64,000 nt of DNA from Bradyrhizobium sp. Ghvi (lineage in GTDB: Bacteria > Pseudomonadota > Alphaproteobacteria > Rhizobiales > Xanthobacteraceae). Below are positions 54,797 through 64,000 of the stretch, in pieces. Both the position numbers and the translations under genes were made by a program. The stretch is from positions 806,001-870,000 of the forward strand of contig NZ_FOVU01000002.1 in NCBI RefSeq assembly GCF_900115265.1, in the 5' to 3' direction. Numbering within the stretch: position 1 is the first letter of the stretch; each line of letters begins with the position of its first letter. The notes below the pieces were generated by a model. The model was not told the origin of the DNA. It worked only from the letters and a program-made list of their open reading frames with translations, and made no database searches.

Positions 54797-55936
54797 TCAA
54801 GCTGCTGCGATCACGCCCTTGAGCTGGTCGCGGACCTGACCCGCAATGGCGCGATAGATCGCCGCATGGGGGCCATCAGGCTCACTGTCCACGACGGGAT
54901 TGCCGGCGTCCGAAGTGGCACGAATCGCCATGTGCAGCGGAATTTCACCCAGGAACGGGACTCCGAGCTTTTCGGCCTCGTGGCGCGCCCCGCCATGGCC
55001 GAAGATGTCCGATTTCGTGCCGCAATGCGGGCACTGGAAATAGCTCATGTTCTCGACGATGCCGAGCACGGGCACATTGACCTTCCTGAACATGGCAAGT
55101 CCGCGCCGGGCGTCGATCAGGGACAGGTCCTGCGGGGTCGAGACGATGACGGCGCCCTTCAGCGGCACGTTTTGCGCCAGCGTGAGCTGGGCATCGCCGG
55201 TGCCCGGCGGCATGTCCACGACGAGCACGTCGAGCGTGCCCCACGCGACGTCGCGCAGCATCTGCGTCACCGCCGACATCACCATCGGGCCGCGCCAGAT
55301 CATCGCGGTCTCTTCCTCGACCAGGAAGCCGATCGACATGATGGCGAGGCCGAAACGCCGGAGCGGAATCATTTTTCGCTCGCCGTCCAGCTCCGGCTTC
55401 TCATGCAGGCCGGTCAGCCGCGGTACGGAGGGACCGTAGATGTCGGCATCGAGCAGCCCGACCTTGAGGCCGAGGTCGCGCAGCCCCAATGCCAGATTGA
55501 GCGCAGTGGTCGACTTGCCGACCCCGCCTTTGCCCGAAGCCACCGCGATGACGGCGGCGACGCCAGGAATTTCGGACTGCCGCGCCATCGGCGATTGGGC
55601 GCCGCCCTGCGCCGGCGGCTTGTGGGCATGGGCCGGCTGCACGCCGGGCGTGCCGCGGCTTGGTTGCGGGGGCGGCGGCGCGGAGCCCGGCTTGCGCTCG
55701 GCCGTCAGGGCCACCATCGCCGTGGTGACGCCAGGAATCGCGCGCACGGCGGTCTCAGCCTCGGCGCGGACCGACTCCCAGGCCCGCGCCTCGGCGGCAT
55801 CGACATTGATCGAGAAGAAGACCTTGCCATCGGAGGCGCTGATCGCGCTCAGCACGTTGGCGTTGGTGAGCGCGACCCCACGGGGCGACTTGATTTTGGC
55901 GAGGCTGTCGAGAACCTGTTGCTGCGTCACGCTCAA
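54797..55936 (-). CDS. mrp: Mrp/ApbC-type iron-sulfur cluster carrier ATPase
   Basis: A 379-residue P-loop NTPase. I chose TTG 55936, which has AGGAG 6 bases upstream; an ATG at 55960 lies inside the adjacent repeat. An N-terminal FeoA-like/MIP18-type (DUF59) domain is followed by a Pro-rich linker, then the deviant Walker A AVASGKGGVGKSTTALNLAL, LLDADIYGPSVPRL, VVDMPPGTGDAQLTL and the CxxC in YFQCPHCGTKSDIFGHGG. It carries or assembles [4Fe-4S] clusters. Confidence 0.95.
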   Translation of the reverse strand: MSVTQQQVLDSLAKIKSPRGVALTNANVLSAISASDGKVFFSINVDAAEARAWESVRAEAETAVRAIPGVTTAMVALTAERKPGSAPPPPQPSRGTPGVQPAHAHKPPAQGGAQSPMARQSEIPGVAAVIAVASGKGGVGKSTTALNLALGLRDLGLKVGLLDADIYGPSVPRLTGLHEKPELDGERKMIPLRRFGLAIMSIGFLVEEETAMIWRGPMVMSAVTQMLRDVAWGTLDVLVVDMPPGTGDAQLTLAQNVPLKGAVIVSTPQDLSLIDARRGLAMFRKVNVPVLGIVENMSYFQCPHCGTKSDIFGHGGARHEAEKLGVPFLGEIPLHMAIRATSDAGNPVVDSEPDGPHAAIYRAIAGQVRDQLKGVIAAA

Positions 55937-55954
55937 AGCGCATCTCCTGGAGTA

Positions 55955-56003
55955 GAGCATGATCCGGAAAAATGTGGTGCGGTCTTCCGGTCAGATCATG
56001 CTC
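55955..56003. repeat. GAGCATGATC inverted repeat
   Basis: GAGCATGATCCGGAA at 55955 is mirrored by TTCCGGTCAGATCATGCTC ending at 56003, with about 15 bases of loop. This matches a dispersed Rhizobiales repeat known to me from memory. It abuts the start of mrp. Confidence 0.7.
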
Positions 56004-56045
56004 AAGACTTGAGGATGCCCCATTAGAGCGGAAACGGCCAAAAGG

Positions 56046-56483
56046 CTACTGCCTGCCGATATCGTCAGCCATCTCCGCGGGCGCCGCCCCCTGCTCCTGG
56101 GCTGCTTCGTAATTGAGCTCGATCATGACCCCGTTGGGATCGTGGACGAAGATCTGCCAGAGGTCCCCGCCAGGCACCTGTCGGGAGTCGAATGTCATGC
56201 CTTTGGACGCCAGCCGCTGCTTCATGCCCTCGAAGCCGCGGCTGACGAAGGCGACGTGGTGGACAACGCCGGAATCCGGCTTTTGTGGCTCGGAGGTCGG
56301 AGAAATATCGACGAGGTGAACCACCGGCTTGCCCTCGCTGTACATCCAGGCCCCCGGGAAGGCGAAATTCGGCCGGGCACCTTTTTCCAGGCCCAGCACG
56401 TCCTCGTAGAAGCGGACCGTCTCGGCCAGTTTCCGGGTCCGGATGTTGAAATGATCGAGCACACCGACACTCACGCCGCCCAT
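56046..56483 (-). CDS. VOC-family glyoxalase-like protein
   Basis: A 145-residue VOC protein. It shows VGVLDHFNIRTRKLAETVRF, FYEDVLGLEKGARPNFAFPG, VVHHVAFVSRGFEGMKQRLA, then DLWQIFVHDPNGVMIELNYE. The metal-binding pattern His, His, Glu is clear. It may be a lactoylglutathione-lyase-like or dioxygenase-type enzyme. It is transcribed alone, facing the other way from the dehydrogenase. Confidence 0.85.
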   Translation of the reverse strand: MGGVSVGVLDHFNIRTRKLAETVRFYEDVLGLEKGARPNFAFPGAWMYSEGKPVVHLVDISPTSEPQKPDSGVVHHVAFVSRGFEGMKQRLASKGMTFDSRQVPGGDLWQIFVHDPNGVMIELNYEAAQEQGAAPAEMADDIGRQ

Positions 56484-56673
56484 CGCCTTTGCTCCCTTGT
56501 TTTGAAGTCCTTGAAGTCGGCCATCCTAGCACAGGGGGCCGCCAAACGAAGCCGTTGCCCTCCGCTCTCAAGGGTTTATGGTGCGCCCGTCCGCTCCCGG
56601 CGGAACCCTAAATATCCCGGCTGGGCGCCCCTCGCCCGGCTGCAACCGTAAAACTCAAGCTACGGACACAGAC

Positions 56674-57546
56674 ATGGCTAAAGTCGCTTTCCTCGGTCTC
56701 GGTGTCATGGGCTTCCCCATGGCCGGACACCTCGTGAAAAAAGGGGGCCATGAGGTCACCGTCTACAACCGCACCGCGGCCAAGGCGAAGGAATGGGCGG
56801 ACAAGTTCGGCGGCAAGACAGCGGCCACCCCGAAGGCCGCTGCCGAAGGCCAGGATTTCGTGATGTGCTGCGTTGGCAATGACAACGATTTGCGCGCGGT
56901 CACGATCGGCCCCGACGGCGCCTTTGCCGGCATGAAGAAGGGTGCGACCTTCGTCGACCACACGACCGCTTCCGCCGAAGTCGCGCGCGAACTGGACGCG
57001 GCCGCGACCAAGGGCGGCTTCAGGTTCGTCGACGCGCCCGTCTCCGGCGGCCAGGCCGGCGCCGAGAACGGCGTGCTGACAGTGATGTGCGGCGGTGCGC
57101 AGGACGCCTATGCCGGCGCCGAGCCGATCATCACGGGCGCCTATGCGCGGATGTGCAAATTGCTTGGGCCTGCCGGAAGCGGCCAGCTGACCAAGATGGT
57201 CAATCAGATCTGCATCGCCGGCCTCGTGCAGGGCCTGTCCGAGGGTATCCATTTCGCCCAGAAGAGCGGCCTCGACGTCGCCGCCGTGATCGAAACCATC
57301 TCCAAGGGCGCTGCGCAGTCGTGGCAGATGGAGAACCGCTACAAGACCATGAACGAGGGCAAGTACGATTTCGGCTTCGCCGTCGAATGGATGCGCAAGG
57401 ATCTCTCGATCTCACTGGCCGAAGCCCGCCGCAATGGCGCTAACCTGCCCGTGACCGCGCTGGTCGATCAGTTCTATTCCGAGGTCGAGAAGATGGGCGG
57501 CAAGCGCTGGGACACCTCCAGCCTGCTCGCGCGTCTGTCGCGCTGA
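56674..57546 (+). CDS. 3-hydroxyisobutyrate dehydrogenase family NAD(P)-dependent oxidoreductase
   Basis: A 290-residue beta-hydroxyacid dehydrogenase from ATG 56674; the longer frame is rejected. The cofactor site is VAFLGLGVMGFPMAGHLVKK, the substrate site is VDAPVSGGQAGAENGVLTVM, and the catalytic lysine is in GSGQLTKMVNQICIAGLVQG. It ends with SSLLARLSR. Possible substrates are 3-hydroxyisobutyrate, tartronate semialdehyde or related acids. It is followed by nhaD after 23 bases. Confidence 0.9.
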   Translation: MAKVAFLGLGVMGFPMAGHLVKKGGHEVTVYNRTAAKAKEWADKFGGKTAATPKAAAEGQDFVMCCVGNDNDLRAVTIGPDGAFAGMKKGATFVDHTTASAEVARELDAAATKGGFRFVDAPVSGGQAGAENGVLTVMCGGAQDAYAGAEPIITGAYARMCKLLGPAGSGQLTKMVNQICIAGLVQGLSEGIHFAQKSGLDVAAVIETISKGAAQSWQMENRYKTMNEGKYDFGFAVEWMRKDLSISLAEARRNGANLPVTALVDQFYSEVEKMGGKRWDTSSLLARLSR

Positions 57547-57569
57547 CGTCTGACCAAGCCGTTGCTGCC

Positions 57570-58847
57570 GTGCTGATCGCGATCGCCGCAATCTTCGTCC
57601 TCGCCTACGCGGCGATCGCGCTCGAACACCCCATCGGGGTCAACAAGAGCGCCTCCGCGCTGCTCGCCGCAGGCCTGCTCTGGACCGTCTATGCGGTCGC
57701 GACCGGCGACCACGCTCTCGTCGGGCGCCAGCTCGACGAATCGGTCGGCGCCACCGCGCAGATCGTGTTCTTCCTGATCGGGGCGATGACCATCGTCGAG
57801 GTGATCGACGCCCATGACGGCTTCGAAGTCATCACTTCCCTGATCCGCACCACGAGCCAGGTGGCACTGATCTGGCTGATCGGCTTCGTGACGTTCTTCC
57901 TGAGCTCGATCCTGGACAATCTGACGACCACCATCGTCATGGTCGCACTGATCCAGAAGCTGATCGCCCGTCGCGAGGACCGGCTGCTGTTCGCCTCCCT
58001 GATCGTGATCGCCGCCAATGCGGGCGGCGCGTGGACCGTGATCGGCGACGTCACCACGACCATGCTGTGGATCGGCGGCAATATCTCGCCGGTGAAGATC
58101 ATGGGCGCCGTGTTCCTGCCTTCGCTGCTCAATCTGCTCGTTCCGCTCGTCTTCGTCAGCTTCTCGCTCAAGGGCAAGACCATCGCAGCGCCGCCGAAGG
58201 ACGATGGACTGCTGGCCGTCGACCGGTTCGAGCGCAATTTGATGTTCTATCTCGGCCTCGGCACGTTGATCGCGGTGCCCGCGTTCAAGGCGGCGACGCA
58301 TCTGGCGCCCTTCATGGGCATCCTGTTCGGGCTCGGCGTGCTGTGGCTGGTCGGCGAGATCATGCATCGCCACAAGGACGAGCATGTACGCCAGCCGCTC
58401 ACGCTGGTGCACGCGCTGACGCGGATCGACATGGGCTCGGTGGTGTTCTTCGTCGGCATCCTGCTCGCGGTCGCCTGCCTCGAACATGCCGGCCTGCTGT
58501 CGATGCTGGCGCGCTGGCTGGATGCCGTGATCGGCCGGCAGGACGTCATCGTCGTCGTGCTCGGCCTGCTCAGCGCCGTCATCGACAACGTACCGCTGGT
58601 CGCCGCAACCATGGGAATGTACGACCTCGGGCATTATCCGCCGGACAGCTTCATCTGGGAATTCATTGCCTATTGCGCCGGCACCGGCGGCTCGATCCTG
58701 ATCATCGGATCGGCCGCAGGCGTCGCCGCCATGGGGCTCGAGCGGATCGACTTCCTCTGGTACGCCCGCCGCATCGCAGTGCCGGCGCTCGCGGGGTACC
58801 TGGCGGGTGCCGTGGTCTACGTCGCGCAGCATGCGTGGATGCACTGA
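57570..58847 (+). CDS. nhaD: Na+/H+ antiporter NhaD
   Basis: A 425-residue NhaD-type antiporter from GTG 57570. It shows LEHPIGVNKSASALLAAGLL, FFLIGAMTIVEVIDAHDGFE, LSSILDNLTTTIVMVALIQK with the conserved LDNLTTT, and a second half with AVIDNVPLVAATMGMYDL. About 12 helices are predicted. It exchanges Na+ (or Li+) for protons at the inner membrane. It may be cotranscribed with the upstream dehydrogenase. Together with nhaA at 32 kb the window has two unrelated Na+ antiporters. Confidence 0.93.
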   Translation: MLIAIAAIFVLAYAAIALEHPIGVNKSASALLAAGLLWTVYAVATGDHALVGRQLDESVGATAQIVFFLIGAMTIVEVIDAHDGFEVITSLIRTTSQVALIWLIGFVTFFLSSILDNLTTTIVMVALIQKLIARREDRLLFASLIVIAANAGGAWTVIGDVTTTMLWIGGNISPVKIMGAVFLPSLLNLLVPLVFVSFSLKGKTIAAPPKDDGLLAVDRFERNLMFYLGLGTLIAVPAFKAATHLAPFMGILFGLGVLWLVGEIMHRHKDEHVRQPLTLVHALTRIDMGSVVFFVGILLAVACLEHAGLLSMLARWLDAVIGRQDVIVVVLGLLSAVIDNVPLVAATMGMYDLGHYPPDSFIWEFIAYCAGTGGSILIIGSAAGVAAMGLERIDFLWYARRIAVPALAGYLAGAVVYVAQHAWMH

Positions 58848-58870
58848 GCACCGGCGTGCGCAGCGCCGGA

Positions 58871-58886
58871 TTAACGCCCGGTTAAC
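58871..58886. promoter_or_regulatory. CtrA-type binding site TTAA-N7-TTAAC
   Basis: TTAACGCCCGGTTAAC matches the CtrA consensus exactly and lies 102 bases upstream of the PdhS-like kinase gene. A second, imperfect TTAA-N8-TTAA pair follows at 58903-58918 within the palindrome CCTTAAGTCACCTCTTAAGG. Control by the cell-cycle regulator CtrA is likely. Confidence 0.7.
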
Positions 58887-58987
58887 GTAATTTTTTAGCT
58901 CCTTAAGTCACCTCTTAAGGATTTCTTGCCAGAGATAGACAATGCAGAAGGCCCGCGTCCGACGTGGGCAGGAATCGTTGTTGCCTG

Positions 58988-60583
<1,596 letters not shown>

Positions 60584-60627
60584 CGAGATGCTTGCAGATA
60601 TGCCCGACGATCCCTCACTATGTCCGT

Positions 60628-60831
60628 ATGAGCAAAGAAACGCCGTGCGTCGCCGTCTGCATGATCGACCCCAGAACCAAGCTTTGCTTCGGCTGCGGCC
60701 GCACGTTGCCGGAGATCGCGCGCTGGCACGCAATGGAGAGCGCGGAACGGCTCTCCGTCATGGCGCAGCTCGCTGCGCGCATGGCGGACGCAGGCTTGCA
60801 GCCGGTCGCGGGATCGCCGAAACGCCTCTAA
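60628..60831 (+). CDS. DUF1289 Fe-S-type small protein
   Basis: A 67-residue protein from ATG 60628; the frame from 60592 is longer but less like the family. It shows TPCVAVCMIDPRTKLCFGCG followed by RTLPEIARWHAMESAER, the DUF1289 pattern with four cysteines (C..C..C..C), thought to bind iron-sulfur or zinc. It follows the kinase by 44 bases and precedes the protease by 28 bases, so the three could be cotranscribed. Confidence 0.85.
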   Translation: MSKETPCVAVCMIDPRTKLCFGCGRTLPEIARWHAMESAERLSVMAQLAARMADAGLQPVAGSPKRL

Positions 60832-60859
60832 CCTCCAAGCTTGCAATCGGAGGCGAACA

Positions 60860-61420
60860 ATGATCCGCTTCCTGCTCGTTCTCTCCATACTTGCGGGTAC
60901 GGCAGGCGCCGTTGTCGCCTACGGCGATCCCGACCAAATCGCGCGCGCCAGCCACAAGGTCTCGCACATGCTGCGTGGACCGGCTGCATCGCCTGCGCCG
61001 GCTCCAGCCGTGCAGATCCAGCGCGGCCAGGGTGGCGAGTTCGCGCTGCGTGCCAAGATCAACGGCGTCACGGCGCCCATGGTGATCGACACCGGCGCCA
61101 CCTCCGTCGTGCTGACGTGGGAAACCGCGAAGGCGATCGGGTTGCCGCTGGAGATGCTGGAATACGACGTCGATCTCGAAACTGCCGGCGGCCATACCAA
61201 GGCGGCGCGGCTCACACTCGATCGTCTCGCGGTCGGTCATCTCGTCGAGAAATCAGTACCGGCGCTCGTCGTCCAGCGCGGGCAGATGAAGACCAATCTG
61301 CTCGGCATGAGCTTCCTCGATCGCCTGGAGAGCTGGGGCGTGCGCTCGGACACGCTGATGCTCACAGGCTATCCCGAGCTCCAGAGCAGCCATCGCCGCT
61401 CGCGTACGGCCGTCGATTGA
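60860..61420 (+). CDS. TIGR02281-type clan AA aspartic protease (retropepsin-like)
   Basis: A 186-residue protein with an N-terminal membrane anchor (MIRFLLVLSILAGTAGAVVA) and a single retropepsin-type domain. The active site is MVIDTGATSVVLTWETAKAI (DTGA), and the C-terminal half has LLGMSFLDRLESWGVRSDTL. A single domain implies it acts as a homodimer in the periplasm. Its targets are unknown. TIGR02281 proteins are common in alphaproteobacteria. Confidence 0.88.
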   Translation: MIRFLLVLSILAGTAGAVVAYGDPDQIARASHKVSHMLRGPAASPAPAPAVQIQRGQGGEFALRAKINGVTAPMVIDTGATSVVLTWETAKAIGLPLEMLEYDVDLETAGGHTKAARLTLDRLAVGHLVEKSVPALVVQRGQMKTNLLGMSFLDRLESWGVRSDTLMLTGYPELQSSHRRSRTAVD

Positions 61421-61479
61421 GGCGCGAGCGGTCGGTCGAAGGTTAGCGGTCCGCTTCCAGCAACCGTCTATCGCCAGTG

Positions 61480-62262
61480 CTAGTGGTTTGCCGTGCCAGG
61501 CTCCGCCATCTTGCGGTGCTGCTTGGCCAGCATCTCGTTCGGCGTAACGTTGGCGACCGCAGTCTGGATCTTGTTCTTGAGCCCGGTGACGATGTCGGCG
61601 TCCCCACGCTGCATCGCATCGAAGCCGGCCTTGGCGACATCGTAGGCGCCGTCCTTCTTCTCGGTGCCGACCTTGGTGTCCATCATCTCGGCGCGGCGGA
61701 AGAACTCGGTTTCGGTGGCACCGGGCATCAGGCAGGTCACGGTGACGCCACTGTCGCGCAGTTCCTCGCGGAGCGCGAACGAGAATGAATCCAGGAAAGC
61801 CTTGCTGGCGTTGTAGACTGCTTGAAAGCTGCCCGGTGTGAAGCCCGCGATCGAACCTGTGATCAGGATGCGTCCGGACTGGCGGCGCAGCATCTCGTTG
61901 CCGGCGCGGTGGATCAGATAGAGCGTGCCGGTGATGTTCGTGTCGATGATGCGCCTGACGCGCTGGAAGTCCTGATCGAGAAACGCCTTCCCGAGGCCGA
62001 CGCCGGCGTTGGCCAGCAGAGCATCAATCTGCCGGTCCCCGACCACGGCGCAGAGCTTGTCGACACCTTCGGCCGTGGCAAGATCGGCCTCGACCGGTTC
62101 GACGTTGACGCCGAGCCTGCGCAGATCGACGGCGACCCGCTCGATCGCGGGCTCGTCCGCCGCGATGACAAGGTTGAATCCGGCTTGGGCGCAGCATCTT
62201 GCGAGTTCCAGGCCGATCCCGGTGGAGGCGCCGGTGACGACGGCGAGTTGATTGGCGGGCAT
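61480..62262 (-). CDS. Short-chain dehydrogenase/reductase
   Basis: A 260-residue SDR from ATG 62262 with GAGGA 8 bases upstream; the open frame to 62553 is rejected. The cofactor site is LAVVTGASTGIGLELARCCA, NAG is in LLANAGVGLGKAF, and the catalytic Ser and YxxxK are in RILITGSIAGFTPGSFQAVYNASKAF (split: RILITGSIAGFTPGSFQAVY, then NASKAF). The sequence resembles DltE/YqjQ-type SDRs. It is divergent from the alcohol dehydrogenase, with 162 bases between. Confidence 0.9.
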   Translation of the reverse strand: MPANQLAVVTGASTGIGLELARCCAQAGFNLVIAADEPAIERVAVDLRRLGVNVEPVEADLATAEGVDKLCAVVGDRQIDALLANAGVGLGKAFLDQDFQRVRRIIDTNITGTLYLIHRAGNEMLRRQSGRILITGSIAGFTPGSFQAVYNASKAFLDSFSFALREELRDSGVTVTCLMPGATETEFFRRAEMMDTKVGTEKKDGAYDVAKAGFDAMQRGDADIVTGLKNKIQTAVANVTPNEMLAKQHRKMAEPGTANH

Positions 62263-62424
62263 GGGACGTATCCTCGAGGTTGAGCTGATCACGCCCAATC
62301 GCTGCCCTGCGCTCTCGTTCCTATTGCGCGATCCGGTGCAGTGCGAAGAATTTGCGCGCGACGATAGCAACCATCGTTCATTCCTGGACTTAGGATGGCA
62401 GCTGTTAGGTCCGGAGGATCGAAG

Positions 62425-63600
62425 ATGAAGGCGCTGGTTTGGCACGGCAAGGAGGATATCAGGTGCGACACCGTCACCGACCCGGAGATTCAGGATCCGC
62501 GCGATGCCATTATCAAGGTCTCGAGCTGCGCCATCTGCGGCTCCGACCTGCACTTATTTCATAATTTCATCCCGGGCATGATGCCCGGCGACATCATGGG
62601 CCACGAGACCATGGGCGAAGTGGTCGAGGTCGGCTCAGGCGTTGATGGCAAGCTGAAGAAGGGCGACCGCATCGTCGTGCCCTTTACGATCATCTGCGGC
62701 GAATGCGACCAGTGCAAGCGCGGCAATTTTTCGGTCTGCGAGACCACCAACCGCAAACGGCACCTCGCCGAGAAAGTGTTCGGCCATTCCTGCGCCGGCC
62801 TGTTCGGCTATACCCATCTGACCGGCGGCTATCCTGGCGGCCAGGCCGAATATCTCCGCGTGCCCTTTGCCGACGCGACCCACATCAAGGTTCCCGCCGG
62901 CATCCCCGACGAGCAGTTGCTGTTCCTCAGCGACATCTTCCCGACCGGCTGGCAAGCGGCCGTGCAATGCGACATCGAGCCGACCGACACGGTCGCGATC
63001 TGGGGCTGCGGCCCCGTCGGACAGATGGCCATCCGCAGCGCCGTTCTGCTGGGAGCCAATCAGGTGATTGCGATCGACTGCCTGCCGGAGCGGCTCAGCA
63101 TGGCGGAAGCCGGCGGCGCCACCACCATCAATTTCGAGACCGAAAGCGTGGTGGAGCGGCTGAACGAGCTCACCGACGGCAAGGGCCCGGAAAAGTGCAT
63201 CGACTGCGCCGGCATGGAATCGCATGTGATGGCTTCGCAGCCGGACACGCTGCTCGATCGCGCCAAGCAGATGGTGATGCTGGAAAGCGACCGGCCGCAT
63301 GTGCTGCGCGAAATGATCTATGTCTGCCGGCCCGGCGGCATCATCTCCGTTCCCGGCGTCTATAGCGGCTTCTCCGACAAGATTCCGATGGGCGCCTTCA
63401 TGAACAAGGGCCTGACGATGCGGACCGGCCAGACCCACGTCAACCGCTGGACCGACGATCTGCTTCGCCGCATCGAGGAAGGCGAGATCGATCCGTCCTT
63501 CGTCATCACCCATACCGTCCCGCTGAGCCAGGGACCGGAGATGTACCAGGTGTTTCGCGACAAGCGCGATTCCTGCGTCAAGGTCGTGCTGAGGCCCTGA
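62425..63600 (+). CDS. Zinc-dependent alcohol dehydrogenase (formaldehyde-dehydrogenase-like)
   Basis: A 391-residue medium-chain dehydrogenase from ATG 62425 with GGAGG 7 bases upstream. The catalytic zinc site includes SSCAICGSDLHLFHNFIPGM and GDIMGHETMGEVVEVG; structural cysteines are in ICGECDQCKRGNFSVCETTN. The nucleotide site is VAIWGCGPVGQMAIRSAVLL. The extended form resembles glutathione-independent formaldehyde dehydrogenases. It starts an operon with the membrane protein gene, 11 bases downstream. Confidence 0.92.
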   Translation: MKALVWHGKEDIRCDTVTDPEIQDPRDAIIKVSSCAICGSDLHLFHNFIPGMMPGDIMGHETMGEVVEVGSGVDGKLKKGDRIVVPFTIICGECDQCKRGNFSVCETTNRKRHLAEKVFGHSCAGLFGYTHLTGGYPGGQAEYLRVPFADATHIKVPAGIPDEQLLFLSDIFPTGWQAAVQCDIEPTDTVAIWGCGPVGQMAIRSAVLLGANQVIAIDCLPERLSMAEAGGATTINFETESVVERLNELTDGKGPEKCIDCAGMESHVMASQPDTLLDRAKQMVMLESDRPHVLREMIYVCRPGGIISVPGVYSGFSDKIPMGAFMNKGLTMRTGQTHVNRWTDDLLRRIEEGEIDPSFVITHTVPLSQGPEMYQVFRDKRDSCVKVVLRP

Positions 63601-63611
63601 AGGAGCAAGCC

Positions 63612-64000
63612 ATGTTTCATTTCTCCAACATCGTGCGCACCGACGGCGACCCGAAGATCATTGAAGGCGGGCGAAGCCTGAAGCGGCCGGCAGACCAGCT
63701 GGCCCGCGCGCTCGGCTGGTTCAGCATCGGTCTTGGTGTCGTCGAATTGTTCGCCCCGCGGCGCGTCACGGAAACACTGGGCATGGAAGGTCATGAGACG
63801 ATCGTCCGTGCCTTCGGCCTGCGCGAGATCCTGGCGGGGATGATGTCGCTGTCTGTTGACAAGAACGCCGGCCTGTGGGCCCGCGTCGGTGGCGACGGCC
63901 TCGATGCCGCTGCCCTGCTGTCGGGCCTGACGGCTGACAATCCAAAGAAGAGCAACATCGCCCTGGCACTGCTGATGGTCGGCGGCATAGCGATGCTCGA
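63612..64000 (+). CDS. Membrane protein downstream of the alcohol dehydrogenase, partial
   Basis: The first ~129 codons of an ORF that continues past the window, starting at ATG 63612 with AGGAG 7 bases upstream. It begins MFHFSNIVRTDGDPKIIEGG and has hydrophobic stretches WFSIGLGVVELFAPRRV and IALALLMVGGIAML. The pattern recalls membrane parts of cyclase/dehydrase-type (SRPBCC) proteins that often follow such dehydrogenases. The function is not proven here. Confidence 0.7.
   Translation, partial: MFHFSNIVRTDGDPKIIEGGRSLKRPADQLARALGWFSIGLGVVELFAPRRVTETLGMEGHETIVRAFGLREILAGMMSLSVDKNAGLWARVGGDGLDAAALLSGLTADNPKKSNIALALLMVGGIAML

Overview
The window is a chromosomal segment of a GC-rich alphaproteobacterium, most likely Bradyrhizobium or a close relative. 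This is inferred from the gene families (DUF2865 and DUF2059 proteins, a TIGR02281-type aspartic protease, paired pssA and psd, a PomA-like MotA, a PdhS-like kinase), from TTAA-N7-TTAAC sites of CtrA type, and from Rhizobiales-style intergenic repeats. No phage, transposase, CRISPR array, rRNA or tRNA was seen. Most of the segment is core genome.

Layout. 1-9 kb: the 3' end of an LpxL-like acyltransferase, a rhodanese/aminotransferase/PotF operon, two tandem Kup potassium transporters, and motA-motB. 9-15 kb: an SDR, an RraA-like protein, pssA and psd (phosphatidylethanolamine synthesis), an Atm1-type ABC exporter and a LOG-family protein. 15-20 kb: a cysS - 37-codon membrane ORF - GNAT - cimA operon joined by ATGA overlaps. 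20-25 kb: secreted proteins and an aroG-dgkA-nadE operon whose leader carries a terminator-like hairpin. 25-32 kb: an internally deleted hydrolase relic, membrane proteins, LysR and AraC regulators, and a TerB/TerC/UPF0114 operon. 32-41 kb: nhaA, small cysteine-containing proteins, a cupin protein, a porin, and gor, rpiA and gph. 41-55 kb: a lipoprotein behind a CtrA box, moaA, a TRAP transporter split into dctQM (43.6-45.9 kb) and two dctP paralogues (52-54.6 kb), with an M20 peptidase, a two-component system and two tiny double-glycine-leader peptide genes between the halves. 55-64 kb: the Mrp Fe-S ATPase, a dehydrogenase, nhaD, a PdhS-like kinase behind a CtrA box, a DUF1289 protein, an aspartic protease, an SDR and a zinc alcohol dehydrogenase operon.

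The most novel element is the pair of GG-leader peptide genes at 49754-50212. They lie behind a long inverted repeat that encloses a CRP/FNR-like site and are followed by an intrinsic terminator. They look like a small two-peptide bacteriocin or signalling unit with no transporter of its own in the window. Other points of interest are the 37-codon membrane protein embedded in the cysS operon, the aroG leader hairpin, two CtrA-type boxes, and the hydrolase whose catalytic middle was removed without breaking frame.
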